Source of the DNA: Allodiplogaster sudhausi
Lineage: Eukaryota > Nematoda > Chromadorea > Rhabditida > Diplogasteridae
Reading direction: 5' to 3'
DNA length: 64,000 nt
NCBI GenBank assembly: GCA_945643635.1
Contig: CALZFC010000058.1
Location: forward strand, 992,001 to 1,056,000
The notes below the pieces were generated by a model. That model searched no databases. It was not told the origin of the DNA and saw only the letters and a program-made list of their open reading frames with translations. Of this stretch, positions 26,007-36,800 are shown piece by piece (positions within the stretch are counted from its first letter, which is position 1; every line of letters begins with the position of its first letter). Position numbers and translations under genes: made by a program.

Positions 26007-27506
26007 ACCTCTCTCTCTCTCAATTTCACGGGTTCTCTCTCTCTCTTATATTTCTGAAATGAATATGTATGTATGCATTAATGGGTGAAAGAATGTTAAA
26101 TGTTTTATCAATTTGCGCAGGCGTTCTGGCTAGGCTGATAAGTTCCCATGAAATTACGTGAGTGCCCATGATGAAGATCTGTGATGCGGTCTTTCCATGT
26201 TTGATTCGCTAGAGAGAAAGCGAGTGAGAGTGGGAATGTACAGTTGAATTAAGAGAAGAAGAAGAAGAAAAAAATAATATTATTATTTGATGAAGAAGTT
26301 CACTGGGTGAGAATGTGACTGCATGTAAATGTTTGCGTGTTGGCAGCTCGTGGGTGGTGGAAACAACGGGAAATCTTTGACGAGAAAAGGAAAAGTCTGT
26401 AGTATTTACGCCAGCTGATCTAAATACCATGGGAAATGAGCGCGATCAGCGAGAATACAAAATCAGAAGCCAGAAAGCAGAGAAGGAGCAAGCAAGGAAA
26501 ACAAGCGAGGGACTGAACTTTAAACATGTTTTACTTTTGATGTCGTATTTTTGATATACATATGTACTTACATAATACGATTATTCTGAAACAGAATTTT
26601 ATATATTTATCACACCTCAAGAAAGAAGACAAAACACTGCAAACCTTTCAGATCCACTACAAGACGTCTCCGATCTTCCGCAATGAGACTTCGGAGAAGG
26701 CAATGAGGCACTACTGCCCGAACGGGAAGCCAATCGACGACTGGTAAATCGAACTTCTTGTCTTTGGCTAACATTTATCACTGTGATTTTCATGCTCTAC
26801 TTCGCAATGGCTTTTTTTAATATGTTTATCGGAATTCAATTTTTAAAAGTTTCAATTTCAGGTACCTGAGCCAGAAGTGCCCGGACGAGCATCTCGCAGT
26901 ACACAACCCTCCCCTCATCTACGATCTCGCCATGGATCCCTATGAGATTTATCCGCTCATTGATGACGACATCACTGATAAGGTTTACCTTCGTGTCTTT
27001 TTTTTTAAATTAAAGTATATAAAATAAAGCTATTCGGATATTGTTTTCAGTATTTAAATAGAAAGTAAAGAGTTGCCCTTGAAGATCCGCTACAAAGCGT
27101 CTCGTCTAATGCTGTCGCACCGCGAGTCCGTGGTGCCGGTGCCGCAAGTGCTGGGGAACTTCTCAACCTCCGTCCTTCCGTGTTGCGACCCTCCCCTCTG
27201 CCGCTGCGACAAGCTCAAGAAGCGCACGCCCTTCCATCTTCCGGTTTCTTTTCTTACACTTTTTCAAAAGCAATCAATCGAGTATAATTCCTGCTTTCAC
27301 CTTTGCATCGAGTGCTTAAATTTGCTTAAAAAACAATGATTGTATGCATTTCCACTCGTTGATCTAATAGTTTGCAGATGCCTGAATCCCGACGGAAGAC
27401 CAAGGCTCGTCGTTCAGTGTCCATCTACGAGGACTTGCCGTACCGCCAAGAGGAAGAAGACACCCTCGAAGAGTACGTGGACGCCTATCTCATGGAGCAG
27501 TTCTAG
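15443..27506 (+). CDS. Secreted arylsulfatase (sulfatase family, type I)
   Basis: Exons: 15443-15584, 20945-21085, 21680-21793, 22164-22312, 23982-24125, 24362-24458, 24594-24758, 25002-25066, 25201-25296, 25554-25622, 25722-25802, 26652-26743, 26862-26982, 27073-27243, 27378-27506. All phases join; 591 aa. Sulfatases cleave sulfate esters with a formylglycine made from Cys. The protein has a signal peptide (residues 1 to about 20), metal ligands in V-D-D-L-G (Asp45, Asp46), the signature C-S-P-S-R with Cys85 as the formylglycine precursor, G-K-W-H-L-G (140-145), and S-D-H-G (Asp299, His300). The C-terminal half (Y-Y-C-N-T-H-L, then P-P-L-I-Y-D-L and D-P-Y-E) resembles steryl-sulfatase/arylsulfatase C-type enzymes. 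I see no pair of membrane helices like that of human STS, so a secreted or lysosomal enzyme is likelier. The tail is basic, then acidic. Substrate unknown. The acceptor before exon 14 (AAAGAG) is weak but is the only one in phase. Confidence 0.93.
17163..17433. repeat. CT tract followed by GA tract
   Basis: A (CT)n run at 17163-17213 is followed about 185 bp later by a (GA)n run at 17399-17433 on the same strand. The two are complementary and could pair. Confidence 0.8.
18815..18886. repeat. GAAA/GA microsatellite
   Basis: Several AAAG units pass directly into a long pure GA run. Confidence 0.9.
19357..19677. repeat. CT tract and facing GA tract
   Basis: CT-rich run at 19357-19460 and (GA)n run at 19638-19677, about 180 bp apart, complementary to each other. 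Confidence 0.85.
20056..20165. repeat. GA microsatellite (imperfect)
   Basis: About 110 bp of GA/GGA/CA units with interruptions. Confidence 0.85.
21530..21655. repeat. Minisatellite with GATAGACAGGGATAGA core
   Basis: Four consecutive units, each with an AAAGATAGACAGGGATAG core plus a GA run of varying length (unit about 34-38 bp). It lies in sulfatase intron 2, just before exon 3. Confidence 0.85.
23061..23388. mobile_element. Candidate short inverted-repeat element (MITE-like)
   Basis: The ends 23061-23081 (TTAAAGGAACTATCCATGG...) and 23368-23388 are reverse complements at 19 of 21 positions. The 328-bp span has no coding capacity and lies inside sulfatase intron 4. The outermost bases (TTAAAGGA) resemble those of the element at 48455-48956. 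No clear target-site duplication. It may be a MITE or a chance inverted repeat. Confidence 0.4.
24229..24292. repeat. Perfect 29-bp inverted repeat with 6-nt loop
   Basis: Bases 24229-24257 pair exactly with 24264-24292. The arms carry TACA/TGTA-rich sequence (ATATGTAGATACATA). The repeat lies in sulfatase intron 5, 70 bp before exon 6. It is symmetric, so it folds on either strand. The size is like a small RNA hairpin but the absence of any mismatch is more typical of a palindrome. Confidence 0.9.
25951..26047. repeat. CT microsatellite in sulfatase intron 11
   Basis: About 95 bp of CT with few interruptions, on the sense strand of the gene. Confidence 0.9.
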
Positions 27507-27899
27507 AGGTCAATCCTCAGTCATCTCCTAGGATCTCCTTATCAGATCTCTCAAGAAATCTTGGGATCTCAGGATCTCTGCCCCTCTGCCAATTGTCCTT
27601 CACTCTTCTCCGTTCACTTCGGCTCGATCTGGTTTATGCAGAAATTGTCGCTTTTAATAGTTGCTTATCGCTAAAAATTCAGACCAATATAGTGAACGCT
27701 TTGTCTACTTCCATTGAACCAGAGCATAGAACGCATTTGTTATGCATATACATATATATGCAAGTACAACGGAACACATGCAATACATTTTCTTTGGTTC
27801 TCCCAAAAACGGCAATATTTTTGCTGCTAACATTCTTGTCGATTTAATAATGAGCTTTCTTTTTTTTCTCTCCTTCTGAATCTCTGTCAGATTCCTTTA

Positions 27900-27905
27900 A
27901 ATAAA
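27900..27905 (+). terminator. Possible polyadenylation signal of the arylsulfatase gene
   Basis: AATAAA about 395 bp after the stop codon, followed by A-rich sequence. First good hexamer in the expected direction. Confidence 0.4.
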
Positions 27906-30132
27906 TAAAAAAACTGACCACACTAATTTGCTTTCTACATCTATCTGTATGTACTTAGAAATGGAAGCATGTGTATTTGTAATAATCTTTGTTAGAGCTA
28001 TTTTTCTGACAGCGGTAAGGTGTACTGTAGAGAACGAGACGGCAAGAATCGCCTTGGAGTAAGGGTCACCAAAGATCTTCTTTATAGCTTTTCGGTGGTG
28101 AGTGAATATAAATGTAATGTACTCCAAGATGTATGACGGTTCACCACATTCTTTACTCAGCTTTATCCTTCATCTTACCACCATATTCGCTGGTTTAATT
28201 TATTCGTAATTAATTCTATAAATAATATGCCTGCCTAGAAGCTGCTTGCTTTGATAGAAATTTTTTCTCTTTCTTTTGAAAAATTCATAATGATGGGTCA
28301 TGACGGGAGGCAAAGTGTTTCGAAGAAAGAAGAGTATTTCTGCAAGATTCGTTGAAATATGTCTGTATTCTTGTCGTATGAACTGTGAAACAGTCAACTC
28401 TGCTTTCTTCTGCTTCTCTTTTTTAATATACGTTTGCCAAGCCAATGCATAGTCTAACCATAAGACATTTCCTTACCGTCCACTAATGTTGATGTGCCCA
28501 TATTTCATTTATCTTCTAGCGCTCGTTCATTCTATCTTGTAGTTCCATTTGCCGCGAGACTTGCGTTCGATATGATCAAGAATAGGTCTGAACAGGGTTT
28601 GCTTTCAAAATGTTCGTGTGAATTGTGAGGAACAACTTGTTCTAGGCCAGTTGTCATCTCAGCAAGGTTTCCAGTCTCTTGGCCATAGAACTGCTTAGTT
28701 ACCGGTTATCCGTTTGTTTCATGTGATATGAACAACTTATTGATCATATTTACTACTAATAAAAGACGTTAACTGAATCGTTGTCTGTCGTATTCAAGAC
28801 ACAGACATGTGTTAGCAAACAGCCCACGAACCGTGAGGTCAGTGCAATTTTGAATGTCAAATTGTAGCCAGAGTAAATGTCAAAAAACGTCACTACCGAC
28901 GGAATACAAATTAATGGGCGGAAGGAGAAACTAAGGTACTATAGAGAAATACGCATGTCGTGATGTAATATCCCATAAACTTAAGTGCAAAAGCAGAACA
29001 GCCACCATCGAACACATGTGTACATACATACTTATATGCGCATATATGTACATACATATGTATATATTTCCGTCACTTTTATTATGAGGGTCGATTCAAG
29101 ATGGAATAAATTCACAATAGAACATCTACATAAAGAGGGGAGATTGTTTTTTTTTTGAAAACACAATGGATTTCGAGAGAAATAAAATCAGAGCAATGGT
29201 TAGTTTAATTGAAAAGAATGGAAAAATTATAATTATAATCTTGCAGTGTCAAAGAGCTTTTTTGCATCTATATTCATAATATGCATAATATGCATGTACA
29301 TAGTGACGAAGAAATGATTCTTTTGTTCCAGTGGAGGTGTGCATTGAGTGCATTGTGTGTCTCCATCAGTACAATTGTGTGTTTAGAGGGGGGCTGAAGA
29401 GGCATTCCTTATCAGTTGCACTTAGTACTTTCATACTTCCAAGCTCGCTTGCACTCACTAAATCGTCTTTGTAGACAAGATGGCGGCATCTTCATACTGA
29501 CAATGCTCACACCATATCAGAGCGGAGTTCATTCAAACTGTTCATGCACTCACTCTGTATCCACACAATTCATACGGGCATGTTTACGACTTCAGTTGCA
29601 CTTATGACTTCTCAGCCGATATATTCGTCCTATCCTTTCATTCTCTATGGAATGAAAACAAACCATTAAAGGTGCAAGTTGCTGATCTCCTTGAGACCCA
29701 CGTTTGTATGCAAAAGAGCACTCGTCGACCTTTGAATTGAATATCTATGCATAGCTACACAAAGATATTCCCATTCCTTATCAGGAGACCACATTTGACT
29801 CGTATGATTCTCTCACCTTTGCAGGTGTCTCACGCTCTCTCTCTCTACTCTCTCTCTCTCTCTCTCCCTCTCTCTCTTATGTCAACCAGGATGTAAACAC
29901 TCTTTGTCTGTCGTAAGCAAGGAACTTAATAGAGTGCAAAGAACGACATCATTGACTAGGCAACATTTCCCATGCACCAACAACTGATTACAATCCTTCT
30001 GGGATTCCAAATGCGGGGGCCAGTCATGATATGTATTCCATCATGCTATCAATATGCATATAACAAGAGGCAACTTGGGGACTTGCTGATTCTGACGAGA
30101 ATTCAACGTCTCAAGAACGTAACAAAACTCTT

Positions 30133-30138
30133 TTTATT
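30133..30138 (-). terminator. Possible polyadenylation signal of the histidine phosphatase gene
   Basis: AATAAA on the - strand about 120 bp beyond the stop codon at 30259. Confidence 0.4.
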
Positions 30139-30182
30139 CTTGAAGAACAGTCAGGAAAGGGATGAGGGGTCTTTCTACTCTT

Positions 30183-30215
<33 letters not shown>

Positions 30216-30258
30216 TCACTCTCTCGTTCTCTTTCTCCTCTCCGCTCTCTCTGCTTCT

Positions 30259-30984
30259 CTAGTCGATGAGCGGTCGACTACAGAAGTGCGTGCCGAGCGT
30301 GAGGGGCGGAATCATGTTGCGGAGGAGACGGTAGCGGAAAGGGACCGAGCAGCCAACGCGCGCCAGGCACACCAGCGAGCCGTACGGGAATCTTGAAGTG
30401 AGAGAGTAGAGAGAGAGTAGAGAGAGAGAGAGAGAGAGAGAGATAAAGAGAGAGAGAGAAAGAGAGAAGGAGGAGCAAAATCATAAGCATCAAACAGCGA
30501 TGCTTGAGAGCTCCAGGACCAGTGCGGATGACCTCAGCTAGGCAATCCTTTTTATAGAAAGAGGACACTCTAACCACCGGAACATCCCGCTGGAGTCTCG
30601 CCAATGACAAATTCGGGCATTCGTAATGAAGTCATTTTCAATGAATCTGATGTTCGCGGGAGGGGTCAAAGATTGAGCGAAAGAGTAACGTCAACGGATG
30701 GTTTCTAGTGGGTGCTTAGGGGGGGGGGGGGGGTGGACAAGGCACAGCCACGGAGCATTTTTGCGATTGAAGATAATCAGTAATAGTGATGACGAAGAGT
30801 GTTCTTCATACTTGATTCCGAGATGCAGCAGGTCGACGGGCTGCTCGAGGTACTCCTGGCAGAGCTTCTCGTCAATCTTCGCGCAGTCTCCCTCACGAGA
30901 ACCATCCTGAAAAGCAAGGATCTGGGAGCAGAGTGAGAGATATCTTGAGAGAGATAGAGAGAGAGAGAGGGAGAGAGAGTGAGT

Positions 30985-31021
<37 letters not shown>

Positions 31022-31980
31022 TTTCTGATCGAGACTGACGGCCATGTTGGAGAGACTCCGGCACGGAGAAGTGAACTCGTCGTCCATCGCCTCAGACGCC
31101 TCTTCGCTCGACTTGCATGATTCAGCTTAAACATACATATTTCATTCCTATATTATATGACACTTTCGATTCGCCTCACTGATTCAGATTTTTTAAATAA
31201 TAATAGATAATAAATATTTCTACCAATCTTGACGGCGATGTCGAGAGTGAGAGCATGCGAGACGAGTAGAAGCGGGCCGCGTCGCTCCATCGATCCGAGA
31301 TATCTACAAAGACATCCATTCATCAATAATCAATCTCATTCATTCGAAGCAGTTCTGATATCTGTCTGCCTCGGATCTGTCTGTATTCCTTGCCCATTTG
31401 CTCATTCTCGATTCTTCCATTGATAACTTCTCGAACCTCAACACAAAGTCGATGCGTAGTTTGCTATCCAATTCACTTTCCAAGTTTCCCTTCTGCTCGA
31501 ACTGCTCGCGTGAGATCACGGGGTAGCTGAATTTCAAGCATTTTTTTCTACCCCTAAATTTATTAATTTTCCGTGTTATGTAAATTTAGCGGGTGTATCA
31601 ATTAGCAAAAACTAATGTACGGACTACGCAATATCGATAGGGAAGCCGAGCTGCTTGAGCTGCTCGGGAGTGACGTGGGGAGGCGCGAGGCACTGACCGT
31701 TTGCGTTGCGGAACCACTCGCGTGGCTCCGCGAGGCCCCACTCAATCTACAATCTATTTCGTTTACTTTCATGCTTAATTAACCATTTATATTAATATTT
31801 TTGGCAAAGTGATTTGACTAACGCAAACTTTGGCCTTGAAGTACTCGGCGGCCGCGATGGCAGTCTGCACGCAGCGGAGAGCGGGCGAGCAGACGATCAG
31901 ACGGGGAGCCGCGCCGCGCTGTGCCAGACCACGCGCCACCAACTTCGTTGTGTAGTGACCTGCGAGAGATGGGGAGGATT

Positions 31981-32035
<55 letters not shown>

Positions 32036-32991
32036 GTGAGAGAGAAGAGAGAGAGTAGTAGGTGCATATGTAAGTAACAAATTAATAATAATTTTTTATG
32101 CCAATGCCCACCAATTGAAGTGATGGGAGAGTCGAGTTCAAAGGTTGTAAATTGCGAGAGCTTCGCCAGCGACGGAGGAATGTTTTGGTCCGTCGGCAAG
32201 AACTGCAGGGGGTCGTTGCATGAATACATTCATTCTCAGGTTTTTTTTAAAATTAAAACATACAACTTTTATATTTCGAATTCTCGTCGTGCAATTTTTT
32301 TGCTCGACCGTAAATCCCAAGAAGAAGATGCATAAATCAATAAACAAATATACATTGAGTTGAATATGTATGAGTTTGGTTTAGTTGTTTAGAATACCTA
32401 TTAGGGTAGTTCTGTCGTATAGTTTAGAAAAACTGAATAGTTGACTCCGACCTTGCCATCGACCAGCTCAGTGTCGAGCCAGTCCGTGCCGAAGATGCGG
32501 TCGACTCTCTCTGCATTTCTCATGAGGAAGATGAGTCGACTCCTCTCCTCCTTCCGGTCAGAGATGCGCATCCACAGGGGATACGTCACCAGCGGCGCCG
32601 CAAGCTGCAACATTTATTTTCGATCCTCCTGATCAATACCATATTTGAGCTCTCGTTTTATTATGAAGCAGATTCTTGTCAGTATTGTCTATGCCTACAA
32701 TGAACAGATTGAACCGTGGAGAGTAGTCTGACCAGCCCATTCTTATCCACTGTCTCCTTCGCTTCCGCGCAGCGATTGCGCGAGGGAGCTTTGTACCCGT
32801 CCTCAAGAGAGACGTTCAGTTCTCCAGAGTCCGTCTGCAGTGATTATTTAGTGATACATGTGCTCGCCGGTTCCACCAGTTTCTATTTAAATGCAATTTG
32901 CTCTTCAAGCTATTTTTTATTGGCAGAGATTAAAAAAGAATGTGAAGGTAAAATGGGGTATACTGACTGATTCCTTCGACAAACCAGGCAT
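30259..32991 (-). CDS. UBASH3/TULA-like histidine phosphatase, probable pseudophosphatase
   Basis: Exons on the - strand: 32991-32968, 32834-32733, 32604-32452, 32202-32112, 31959-31829, 31746-31628, 31526-31437, 31303-31224, 31125-31040, 30921-30812, 30391-30259. All phases join; 372 aa. It matches the phosphoglycerate-mutase-like domain of UBASH3 (TULA/Sts) proteins: M-R-N-A-E-R-V-D (70-77), D-S-P-I-T before a Gly, C-S-P-A-L-R-C-V-Q-T-A (Arg152), I-E-W-G-L-A-E-P (Glu169) and V-S-H-A-L-T-L-D (His253). In active members the first motif reads R-H-G/A-E-R, with His as the phosphate-accepting nucleophile. Here residue 72 is Asn (codon at 32515-32517), so catalysis is doubtful. There is no UBA or SH3 part and no signal peptide. 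It lies 568 bp downstream of MED17 on the same strand, so co-transcription is possible but unproven. Confidence 0.88.
30405..30472. repeat. GA microsatellite in phosphatase intron
   Basis: Reads as (CT)n on the gene's sense strand, immedi­ately upstream of the CACTTCAAG acceptor of the last exon, so it serves as the pyrimidine tract. Confidence 0.9.
30950..31020. repeat. GA microsatellite in phosphatase intron
   Basis: Reads as (CT)n on the sense strand of the phosphatase gene, in the intron before exon 10. Confidence 0.9.
31984..32056. repeat. GA microsatellite in phosphatase intron
   Basis: Reads as (CT)n in the sense direction, in the intron before exon 5. Confidence 0.9.
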
Positions 32992-33559
32992 GATCGTTGA
33001 ATTGATGTGAAATGACAGCCCACGATGATTTTCGATCAGTTCGGTATTTCAAAATAATATGCAAAAATTACGCTTCGCAAAGCAAACGCGATTCAGAGTG
33101 CATTCAAATCACACATTCCATCCTTCTTTGTGCGGTGTTGTTATTTTCCTTTTCCTCCACGTGTAGTTCTGCAAGTTCGCCGTCCTTTCATACATTTATT
33201 AATAAGTACACAATGTTCTAACAAAGATAGAAAGTGAAATAACAGTATAAATAACAGAAGGCCGGATATAGATTAGCAAGATCATTTTATAATCCTGTTT
33301 TGGACCCATAACAAAGTTTAACAATGCTGAAGAGAGTTTGAAACTTCAGTAACCATTATGGTATACAGCACACAAATAAGAAAATCAAGACAATTACGAT
33401 GGTATATTAAACTGTTATCTAATTCTTGAACATAGCAAACATAGTATCAAACTTCTTGCACATCGAGCGACCCGGCATTCTTTTGTATTGAAGGTAAGTG
33501 AATCTGAAATAATGTCATTCATCATCTTCCTCAGAGAAAAAGGAATTATTAATGGATTC
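32992..33559. other. Short spacer between MED17 and histidine phosphatase
   Basis: 567 bp between two same-strand genes. No other coding sequence. It must hold the MED17 3' end and either a promoter or a trans-splice site for the phosphatase gene. TTTATT at about 33195-33200 is AATAAA on the - strand. Confidence 0.5.
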
Positions 33560-33775
33560 TCAGAAAACGAACTTCAAATCGTCTTGAGTGGCATTCTTCT
33601 CATCCGCAATAAACCTCCTCGTGGCCACAGTCGGATCCTCCGCCAGGGGAAAGACAATGAAGACCACGCGGGTCGACGCGTTGTTCACCTTAAGATACGC
33701 TCTTCTCCACAGTTATTATACATTGCTCCAGGAGTTAAAAAAAAACATTTGTTACACCGATTAGGACACCCAAGA

Positions 33776-33826
<51 letters not shown>

Positions 33827-36800
33827 GAGAGAGAGAGAGAGGCATGGGAAGAAGACAAGCATGGAGGACAAGAGAATCAAAGAGGGAGAAAGAGGACAGA
33901 GAAATAAAATGCGATAAGGAAAGAAGTGTAAAAATAGAATGTACCAGGTAGAGTGTAGGCGCAGGCCGGCCATTCTCGTCCATCGCGTTCAGATTTGCGT
34001 GCAGAACCTTAGAAATTGTCCATTCTAGTTAGAAAAAGGCTTTAAAATTTTTTGCCATAGTTGAGATGACGTTGTTGACAAGAGTTCGACGTATCAAAAT
34101 CACATTCTGGGTACCCGGACTGATCGAAGCAAAAAACCTGGAAACTGCTGTTCTTTGCCATGCTGCTGATCGTTGAGAGGTGGAAGGAGGCATTCTGAAA
34201 GAAGTTGACGTCATATAAGAGTATACAGAAAAAGGAAGAATAGTTTTATAATGTACTTTTTGAATGAAATAGATATTGAACTAAATGAACCATATAGTGC
34301 AGAGTGTATCGCAGTTCATTGCAGTCTCTTCTGCACTCCATCGGGGCGAGGTCTTTCGGCTGCACGGACACGCCATCCGTCGTGATGTGGATGTAGTAAG
34401 TCACTCTGTCATGAACACTTCTCGTTCCTTCTTTGCTCTGGCCATTAACGGTGGGAAAAGAACTGAAAGAACTGACTTGCCAATGACGTATTCATAATTT
34501 CGATTGTGGAGGGTACAAATGACCATTGAGTGCACTGGCGAAGCACGAATCCATCTCCAGTTCAACTGCAACAATTCAAGGGAGAGGGAGACCGATTAAG
34601 TGTAAATCATAATTCACACAAAAGTAAACACTAATTAAATTTCCTCCAATTATAAAAAAGACAAATCCCATACATCATTTCAATCAGATCGTGATAACCA
34701 CCACACCAACGATCAAAATAAAGAAGGAAAAAAGAGATGAAACCTGCGGGTCGTTGCAGGCAATAGTGTGTTCTTTGAGAACGGAAACCGTTTGCTTCAC
34801 CAGCCAGTAATGAGAAGCTGCCTGCAAGCACTTTTCTAGTTAAGTTTTCGAAATATCAAGAAAAAAATTTAATTCAAATTGCCGCTTTTGACTTTGCAAA
34901 GAAATAATCGGCTCGAGCATCAGTTGCATAAGATATAAAAAGTAGCAAGACCTTAGTCATCCGGTTGAGGATTCCTTTGGGAACAGTGTAGCGAGCCTCG
35001 ATCTAAGGATGGATATTAAATTAACGTTAGACTTGTGTTTTAAATTAAAGAGTATCGACCAGATAATAGATGAGGGGAAAGTTCCTTAAAGAAGATGAAC
35101 CTCGTCGTTAGTGAAAGCGAGAGGACCGCGAGAGTCGAGACTTTGAGGAAGACGAGTCAAGGGAAGATCAACGAAGCTCTGCGGTCGAATCGGCCGAGTG
35201 CACTCCTTAAGAAGATATGCAAATGTGTTTATTACAATATTAAGGGGAAATCGATTTGGAGAGGATCATCCCAAAGGCTTTCAAATTATTCCTCAATGAT
35301 TCCCTTGAAATTGCTATAGAAAGTATAAATTTAAAAAATCACATCCTAGTTGTGTTGATTTGAGCGTCAAAAGTACTTCTTATAAGGAGAATAAGTAAGT
35401 AAAGAAGCCAAACCCGACCATGGCCAGATGGCACTCTCGAAGGAGGCGCGTGAGGTAGGCATCTCCGTCATCTGGCACAGATGTGGCCTGAAGATCAAAG
35501 AGTCACTGAATTACTCACAGGAAAGTATATGAAATACTAAAATCAACTTTTTGACTGTAAACAGTGAATATCGTTAAAATATCGAAATGAAGCTTTAACT
35601 CTAGCAAAGGAGGGGAAACTTGCAATGAACTGAGTCTTACCGTGAATGGAAAAGACTTGAGCTCGAATCTCAGGAGGAGGCTGTCGAAGAGACAGACGAG
35701 GACAACACTGTCTCCCACCACTGCCAATCGCCTTGTCAACTGCACTGCGTCCGTTGATAGCTGAAAAGAAAGATTATTACCTTCATTTCATTGCAAGTTG
35801 CATTGTTATACTCATTTTGTTTAAATTACGATTAAACCACAAGGAATACTCCTTGCGTCAGTGCTCTCTAATTCTGATTACGGTATATGGAATTGAGATC
35901 CGGTAGACTTACCATGTTGAAGATGTCTCGGCAGATGAGAGTCTCCTGTGCATACTGAAGGGCCTTTTCCCATGGCAGCTTCTCTGCTTCTTTTCGGTCA
36001 ACCTGAAATTGCAAATAAGATAAGATTTTCCCCAACAAAGACAGGGTTTCTTTTACCTATTTTATTGATAAAAGAATAAAAACAAAACTAGAAACCTCCA
36101 TGAAGGCAAATGCTTCGTCATCTCGGCAACCGAACAGATTCTTCGTTGATTCGTCATCTTAAATGTCTAACTGATTTCTTCATGCACTTACTCTATAAAC
36201 AATTCAAGATTGAAAACAACCACCTTTAACGATCGTAACTGTAAGCGTTGTACGCTTCATGAGGTCCTTCGGAACGCTCACCTTGAAGAAAAATAAATAA
36301 AGATACAAACTAAGAGAAGCTAAGATAAGTAAAGGTGCTGAAATAAATAAGTGTGAAAAGTAAAAGGTAGAAATGACTGAATACACGAACCGTCATGACG
36401 GACTTGTCAACGTGCGAGCTCTTGTCCAGAATCTTCCGAGAGATGTCAAAGAGTCCGTGGCCGTCCTGTTTGTTGGCGACTGAAAAGATCACATCAAATG
36501 CGAGGATATTGATTAAACGGTAAAACACCGAAAAGGAACAACGCTGAAAGCAATGAACTGACAAATCTTATATCCCAGATCGCCAAAGATGTGATCGCCC
36601 TGCTTGCGAACTCTCCACAACTCTCGCATCTTCCGAAGTTCCCTAATAAGAATCTTCATTGTAATCTGATATATAAAGTCCAAACCGTTATTAACCAAAG
36701 GACAGTTAAAACGTACTGGAAGAAGACGTCTCGCTGCATCTGAATTGTTCCATCGGCAAGAGAATCAGAAGCGGAGAGAGAGTGGCCGGATGCTCCTCTG

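Larger units (their letters stand above)
27507..30258. other. Convergent spacer between arylsulfatase and phosphatase genes
   Basis: 3' ends of two facing genes. No further gene seen. Contains alternating purine/pyrimidine TACATACATA/TATGTACATA patches near 29020-29068, and CT tracts at about 29835-29878 and 30180-30260. Confidence 0.5.

Noticed and set aside
29016..29068. TACATA/TATGTA palindromic patch as a regulatory element
   Set aside because: Simple alternating repeat found in several spacers; no specific signal.
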